The translations under genes were made by a program, and so were the position numbers. DNA of 37,461 bases, taken from contig CAMWLS010000023.1 in assembly GCA_947175205.1 (NCBI GenBank), positions 1-37,461 of the forward strand, given 5' to 3'. Within the stretch, counting starts at the first letter, position 1. Every line of letters starts with the position of its first letter. Origin of the DNA: an uncultured Porphyromonadaceae bacterium (GTDB lineage Bacteria > Bacteroidota > Bacteroidia > Bacteroidales > Muribaculaceae). Shown piece after piece: positions 33,269 through 37,461 of the stretch. Below the pieces are notes generated by a model. That model did not search any database. It had not been told where the DNA came from and was given only the letters and a program-made list of their open reading frames with translations.

Positions 33269-35296
33269 TTATCCGGGATTTATCATTGCCAGAAACTCAT
33301 CCTCATTGATAATGGGAACACCTAACTTCCTGGCCTTCTCATACTTTGCAGGCCCCATATTCTCTCCGGCAAGCACATAGCTGGTCTTCTTGGATATGGA
33401 CCCTGAGTTCTTGCCCCCGTAAGCTTCTATCATGGCCTTGTACTCGTCACGGCTATACTTGCTGAAGACTCCGGAGATTACTATGGTCTTGCCTTCAAGC
33501 GCTGTCCCACCTGCAGTCTGCGCTTCCTCAGGCAGGTCAAACTGTACCCCGGAAGCCCGCAGACGCTCTATGATGTTCCGGTTTATCTCAGAGGCAAAAT
33601 ATTCCTTAATGCTCTCAGCTATCTTGGGCCCCACATCCTCTATGCCCTCAAGTTCCTCGCGGCTCATGGACATAAGACGATCCAGGCTCCTGACTTTCTT
33701 TGCTATTCTCTTTGCAGTGGTCTCACCCACAAAAGGAATACTGAGTGCAAACAGAACACGGTCAAAGGGCACGCTCTTACTGGCCTCAACGCCCTCCACC
33801 ACTCGCTCCGCACTTTTACGCGCAAAACCTTCCAGTGTCATCAGGCGCTCCACGGTAAGGTCGTAGAGGTCTGCTATGTCCTTAACCATACCGCTGCTAA
33901 AAAGCTGCGCGGAGGTCTCTTCACCCACGCCGTCTATGTTCATCATCCTCCGGCCCACATAATGCTCCACGCGGCCCACAATCTGCGGAGGACAGCCGTA
34001 ACGGTTGGGACACACCCAGGCGGCCTCGCCCTCTACCCGCACCAGTGCTGTACCACAGGCGGGACAGTGGCTTACAAAGCGTACACGCTCACTTCCGGCC
34101 ATACGCTCTGACAGCTCCACACCGGTAATTTTGGGAATAATCTCGCCGCCCTTCTCCACGTACAGCATGTCCTGCTCATGGATGTCCAGAGCCTCCATTA
34201 TATCCTGGTTATGCAGGGAAGCACGTTTCACTATGGTTCCGGATAACAGCACGGGCTCAAGGTTAGCCACGGGAGTGATGTACCCCAGACGCCCCACATC
34301 AAAGGACACAAAGCGCAACCGGGTCAGTGCTCTCTGTGCCGCAAACTTATACGCTATTGCCCAGCGCGGGCTCTTGGCGGTAAAGCCCAGATTGAGCTGC
34401 TGACGCAGTGAATCCACCTTGAACACAAGACCGTCAGTTGCCACAGGTAGCTTCTTGCGGGCTGTATCCCAGTGCTTTATATAGGCATCTACCTCTTCTA
34501 TGGAGTGAAGCCTGGTCATGGCATCGGAAACCTTGAAACCCCAGCTGCGCGCCGCAAGCATATTGTCATAGTGGGTCTGACAGGGAAGATTCTCTCCTAA
34601 CAGATAGTAAAAATACGCATCCAGTCCTCGACGGGCAACCTCAGCGGGATTCTGGGTCTTGAGAGTACCGGCCGCCGCATTACGGGGATTGGCAAACAGA
34701 GGCTCCTCATTAAACTCTCTTTCGCGGTTCAGGTGGTCAAAAGCCTCCCACGGGAGCACTATCTCGCCCCTGATTTCAAACATCTCGGGCCAGCCGCTAC
34801 CCATCAGCTGCAGCGGTATGCTTTTTATGGTCTTCACGTTTTCCGTAACCACATCACCTTTCTCACCGTCACCACGTGTCACAGCGCGCACCAGGCGCCC
34901 GTGCTCGTAAATCAGTGATATACCGGTGCCGTCAAACTTCATCTCGCCCACAAGTGTGGAATTCTGACCTGACAGGGCATTCTCTGTGCGCTCTGTCCAC
35001 GCATCAACCTCCTCAGTGGAATAAGTGTTGCCCAGACTGAGCATGGGATATATGTGCGCGGCCTGCATGAAGCCTTTGGTAAGGTCTGAGCCCACACGCC
35101 GCGAGGGTGACAGGGGGTCCTCAAACTCCGGAAACTCTGACTCCAGAGCCTCCAGACGCTTCATCAGCATGTCATAATCTCTGTCCTCTATCTCCGGACT
35201 GTTCTCTACATAATACTTATGGTTGTGCAAGTTAATCTCCTGACGCAGGCGCTGAATCTCCAGCCCCGCCTCTGCCGCGGTGAGTTTGTGCTCCAT
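33269..35296 (-). CDS. ligA: NAD-dependent DNA ligase LigA
   Basis: LigA seals nicks during replication and repair using NAD+. The 675-residue protein has the full domain order: Ia NAD-binding helices (HNHKYYVENSPEIEDRDYD), the adenylation domain with catalytic Lys120 in EMKFDGTGI, an OB-fold, a zinc finger (CPACG then CPNRYGC), helix-hairpin-helix repeats (MNIDGVGEETSAQLF, LEGIEDVGPKIAESI) and a C-terminal BRCT domain from about residue 595 (LEGKTIVISGVFSKYSRDEY). Length is normal. It starts 29 bases after the MFS gene on the same strand and is probably cotranscribed from that promoter. Confidence 0.97.
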   Translation of the reverse strand: MEHKLTAAEAGLEIQRLRQEINLHNHKYYVENSPEIEDRDYDMLMKRLEALESEFPEFEDPLSPSRRVGSDLTKGFMQAAHIYPMLSLGNTYSTEEVDAWTERTENALSGQNSTLVGEMKFDGTGISLIYEHGRLVRAVTRGDGEKGDVVTENVKTIKSIPLQLMGSGWPEMFEIRGEIVLPWEAFDHLNREREFNEEPLFANPRNAAAGTLKTQNPAEVARRGLDAYFYYLLGENLPCQTHYDNMLAARSWGFKVSDAMTRLHSIEEVDAYIKHWDTARKKLPVATDGLVFKVDSLRQQLNLGFTAKSPRWAIAYKFAAQRALTRLRFVSFDVGRLGYITPVANLEPVLLSGTIVKRASLHNQDIMEALDIHEQDMLYVEKGGEIIPKITGVELSERMAGSERVRFVSHCPACGTALVRVEGEAAWVCPNRYGCPPQIVGRVEHYVGRRMMNIDGVGEETSAQLFSSGMVKDIADLYDLTVERLMTLEGFARKSAERVVEGVEASKSVPFDRVLFALSIPFVGETTAKRIAKKVRSLDRLMSMSREELEGIEDVGPKIAESIKEYFASEINRNIIERLRASGVQFDLPEEAQTAGGTALEGKTIVISGVFSKYSRDEYKAMIEAYGGKNSGSISKKTSYVLAGENMGPAKYEKARKLGVPIINEDEFLAMINPG

Positions 35297-35325
35297 GACT
35301 GCTAATAATATTAATGGTGTCCTCT

Positions 35326-36708
35326 TTACATTCCCCTGTTTCCGGGACGGTCAGGCAGAACTTTTGGTCCATAATAGGAAGTGGCAACAGCGCCTATCAC
35401 TGACACTCCCACACACACAGCCAGCACCAGTGAAATACCCCCGGCATCCAACAAAACAGGCATGAAAAAAACTCCTAAGATGGCCCCTATCTTACCAAAC
35501 ATGGACGCTATGCCTGAACCGGCTCCGCGGTCCTGGATGTCATATATCTGGGCCGGAATCACAAAAGTTATAAGGTGCGGCCCGGCATTCAGGCTGAGCT
35601 CAAACAGCACAAAACCGGCCACTGACAGCCACATGGGCCAGTGAAGAACATATGCGGCCAGAATCACGGCCAGACCCAGACCGCTAAGCCAGAAGCCCGC
35701 ACTGAGCATACGCACATGGTAAACCTTACGCACCATCAGCAGACCTATCACAAAACCGGGCACCGTGAAAAAGTTTATTACCGCCGTCAGCTCCACACTG
35801 TTAATCACGGCAGCCATTCCGGTTCCCGCATCTGTCTCTATGCCCAGTGCCAGCACCAGCAGCGGAAGGAAAACGCCAACGCCGTACACACCCACTCCCT
35901 CACACGCCCAGGGCAGACCCGTAAAGATAACTTTCTTCAGATTCTCACCCTTGAACATCTGTAACCATGGCGTGGGCTTGAAACTCTCTGAAGGAAGCGG
36001 AGTTATCACCGCGTTCTTGCCAAAGAAGTACTCGGTATCCTTCTGCGCCTGAGATGCCTTTCCATGAGCCATCAGCCACCGCGGACACTCCCTGAACCAC
36101 AGACGCGCAATATAAGTCACAAGACCTCCCACACCCACTATCAGTATCAGCGAGTTGACAATCCGCGGATTAGGGTCACTCTTTATCATCAGCCACGCTA
36201 TGGCAGCTGCCGCAAAAAAGCCAACTGATGAGGTAGCCTTGGCCACACCCACCATAAAATTTGCCCAGCGGTGAGGCATCATTTCTGATATATAGTCAGT
36301 ATCAAGACTATAACCGCCGCCCACACCCAGGCCTATTATGAACAGTCCGGCTATGATCAGCCACACATTTAGCGTAAAATAAACCAGCAGCGACCCCGCC
36401 ATTATCATAAGCGGACAAATCCTGAACCACTTCAGATAGCCCTGACGGTCACTGATGGCGCCTATAACCGGCGCACCAAGAGCAATTCCAAGAAGCCCGG
36501 ACGCACCCAGCAAACCCTGAATCAAAGCTCCTGAACTGTGAGGGTCCAGCATCTTGAGCATGGGAATCATTATTCCCACCACCGTTGAAAGCGCAGCTCC
36601 TATAAGCTGCTCGGCAGATGATACACCCAATACCCAGTAATGTCGCCCGTTAAGGGGCATATCCAGCACATTCACCTTATCCTGCGAATCTGTACTCTGC
36701 TGTGTCAT
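35326..36708 (-). CDS. Major facilitator superfamily transporter, sugar-porter-like
   Basis: A 460-residue inner-membrane transporter with 12 predicted helices. The loop 2-3 signature is GAISDRQGYLKWF, helix 4 carries IIGLGVGGGYSLDTDYISEMMPHRW, typical of sugar porters, and a long central loop (around residues 215-260) separates the halves. The second half includes GAGSGIASMFGKIGAILG. The substrate is unknown; sugars, aromatic acids or other organic anions are possible. It has a strong promoter (36788-36818) overlapping the preceding terminator and lies 29 bases upstream of ligA. Confidence 0.86.
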   Translation of the reverse strand: MTQQSTDSQDKVNVLDMPLNGRHYWVLGVSSAEQLIGAALSTVVGIMIPMLKMLDPHSSGALIQGLLGASGLLGIALGAPVIGAISDRQGYLKWFRICPLMIMAGSLLVYFTLNVWLIIAGLFIIGLGVGGGYSLDTDYISEMMPHRWANFMVGVAKATSSVGFFAAAAIAWLMIKSDPNPRIVNSLILIVGVGGLVTYIARLWFRECPRWLMAHGKASQAQKDTEYFFGKNAVITPLPSESFKPTPWLQMFKGENLKKVIFTGLPWACEGVGVYGVGVFLPLLVLALGIETDAGTGMAAVINSVELTAVINFFTVPGFVIGLLMVRKVYHVRMLSAGFWLSGLGLAVILAAYVLHWPMWLSVAGFVLFELSLNAGPHLITFVIPAQIYDIQDRGAGSGIASMFGKIGAILGVFFMPVLLDAGGISLVLAVCVGVSVIGAVATSYYGPKVLPDRPGNRGM

Positions 36709-36787
36709 AATATCTTGCAGTACTTTTTATACTATAATGTAATGAATAAACCCTTCCATCCGGAAAAGTCAACAAAGATATAACGCG

Positions 36788-36818
36788 CAAAGATAAAAAA
36801 AAGTTATTGCCTGCACAA
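36788..36818 (-). promoter_or_regulatory. Promoter of the MFS-ligA transcript, overlapping a terminator
   Basis: On the minus strand, TTG at 36818-36816, a 20-base spacer and TATCTTTG at 36795-36788, a full consensus match. A second TATCTTTG lies at 36780-36773 without a good -33. The leader to ATG 36708 would be about 70 bases. The -33 falls in the loop and the spacer covers the T run of the terminator described separately. Confidence 0.72.
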
Positions 36819-36831
36819 CAGACAATAACTT
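36795..36831 (-). terminator. Intrinsic terminator of the small 93-residue gene
   Basis: Reading the minus strand, AAGTTATTG (36831-36823) pairs with CAATAACTT (36809-36801) around a 13-base loop. The T run starts in the stem's last bases and reaches 36795, giving eight consecutive T. It lies about 105 bases beyond the stop of the small gene. Confidence 0.75.
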
Positions 36832-36936
36832 CCCTCCATTCTCCCCTCGCTCTCAGCCACATTATCACGCTGAAACACAACCCGCACACACAGTATCATG
36901 CCGGATCATGCCGGCGTAGTCCACACATTGTGACAC

Positions 36937-37218
36937 TTACAGCGCCAGCTCCAGCTGACAGCCCTCAGCCGGACGAATATAAACGTTGCGCCGGCCGCTC
37001 CAGCCACCGCTGACATTTCGCAGTGTCACCGTTATCATCCCCTGGACTGTTCCAAGAATCCTGCCCAGACGCCTGATTACCTCCTCAGCGCTGTTCACAC
37101 CGGAAAAACGCACCTGCGCCAGCGTCTCAGTGCCCCGGCTGGCAGTGGCAAAAATCACATCACCACGGTTGATACCGCTTTCTTCATAACCTTTCATAGT
37201 ATTAATCATTGTGTTCAT
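36937..37218 (-). CDS. Small uncharacterised protein
   Basis: A 93-residue protein I do not recognise. After a methionine-rich start (ATGs also at codons 4 and 8) comes GINRGDVIFATASRGTETLA. Then a helical segment, NSAEEVIRRLGRILGTVQG, is followed by a strand-like, basic MITVTLRNVSGGWSGRRNVY and a short tail. No signal peptide, cysteine pair or membrane helix is visible; a small mixed alpha-beta fold is likely. Support for a real gene comes from its -7 box (37241-37248), an A-rich leader and its own terminator downstream. Codon choice resembles the rest of the window. Confidence 0.68.
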   Translation of the reverse strand: MNTMINTMKGYEESGINRGDVIFATASRGTETLAQVRFSGVNSAEEVIRRLGRILGTVQGMITVTLRNVSGGWSGRRNVYIRPAEGCQLELAL

Positions 37219-37240
37219 TGATATCTTTCTTTTTACACTG

Positions 37241-37248
37241 CAAAATTA
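37241..37248 (-). promoter_or_regulatory. -7 box of the small gene
   Basis: On the minus strand, TAATTTTG followed by CAG lies 22 bases before ATG 37218, and the leader is A-rich. No TTG at the usual spacing was found. Confidence 0.5.
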
Positions 37249-37354
37249 CCCTAATGCTGGGCACAATATTTTCCCATACGTGCATATCTATGTTAAATTC
37301 ACCCCTCCTGATAACTATTTTCACCCCTTTAGCATATTTTTTACACCCAAGGCA

Positions 37355-37384
37355 TTGCAGTTTAAAAATAAAATCTTACCTTTG
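37355..37384 (+). promoter_or_regulatory. Promoter of the tRNA-Arg gene
   Basis: TTG at 37355-37357, a 19-base spacer and TACCTTTG at 37377-37384. The tRNA starts 22 bases later. Confidence 0.78.
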
Positions 37385-37406
37385 TGCCCGTAAACATAAA
37401 AGGTGA

Positions 37407-37461
37407 GGCTCCTTAGCTCAACTGAATAGAGCATCTGACTACGGATCAGAAGGTTACAGGT
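37407..37461 (+). tRNA. tRNA-Arg (anticodon ACG), truncated by the window end
   Basis: The visible part has acceptor 5' strand GGCTCCT, D-stem GCTC/GAGC with loop AACTGAATA, and anticodon stem TCTGA/TCAGA with loop CTACGGA, so the anticodon is ACG. The variable loop AGGTT and T-stem ACAGG follow. The rest of the T-arm and the acceptor 3' strand lie beyond the window. The D-loop has G-A where most tRNAs have G-G. Confidence 0.9.

Noticed and set aside
3908-37218. Defence island, prophage or integrated element
   Set aside because: No recombinase, transposase, phage, toxin-antitoxin or restriction gene; composition is uniform and the genes are core housekeeping.

Overview
This window is a core-genome segment of a member of the Bacteroidota, most likely order Bacteroidales. 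The evidence is the recurring promoter architecture (TTG, a 19-22 base spacer, then TAnnTTTG), the absence of Shine-Dalgarno leaders, the Bacteroidota-type RNA polymerase omega subunit, a fused DAHP synthase/chorismate mutase, an OstA-like protein beside a parvulin isomerase, and a long PPi-type phosphofructokinase. Bases 1-67 are not genomic: they are an Illumina P5/Nextera adapter with an 8-base index, so the window starts at an untrimmed contig end. The right edge cuts through a tRNA-Arg gene.

Layout. (1) 74-3914, plus strand: outer-membrane beta-barrel, tsaD, cinA and DAHP synthase-chorismate mutase, tightly packed. (2) 3908-11620, minus strand: barrel, AGCS symporter, lgt, unknown protein, DHH phosphoesterase, DUF4827-like lipoprotein, glmM and an alpha/beta hydrolase, with a second promoter in front of the DHH gene. 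(3) 11692-12788, plus strand: DUF59/SufT-like protein and lpxH-like hydrolase. (4) 12932-13058: a promoter and terminator enclosing about 90 bases with no gene, a candidate small RNA. (5) 13095-18141, plus strand: ThiE-like protein, YbhN/AglD-type membrane protein, NfeD-type membrane protease, kdsB and an M16-family protein lacking the zinc motif. (6) 18185-20053: PPi-phosphofructokinase with its own promoter and an 18-bp terminator hairpin. (7) 20054-25780, plus strand: pyrimidine-rich tract, WG-repeat protein, tRNA-Met, a SpoU methyltransferase coupled to an uncharacterised ATP-grasp-like protein, then bamD and rpoZ. (8) 25805-25950: decamer tandem array between convergent units. (9) 25983-33128, minus strand: parvulin chaperone, OstA-like, tsaC/sua5, polyprenyl glycosylphosphotransferase, ClC. 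(10) 33269-37248, minus strand: ligA, MFS transporter and a small unknown gene. (11) tRNA-Arg, truncated.

The dominant theme is envelope building: lipid A and Kdo precursors (LpxH, KdsB), amino-sugar supply (GlmM), lipoprotein acylation (Lgt), LPS transport (OstA-like), outer-membrane protein folding (parvulin, BamD) and surface glycan initiation (glycosylphosphotransferase). Both TsaC and TsaD of the tRNA t6A pathway are present, in separate operons.

I saw no defence system, prophage, CRISPR array or insertion sequence. The observations I rate highest are a strong depletion of TCG/CGA trinucleotides that distorts codon choice, a candidate small RNA, a ClC protein with a channel-like residue at the proton-relay position, an orphan ATP-grasp-like gene coupled to an RNA methyltransferase, and a terminator that overlaps the next promoter.
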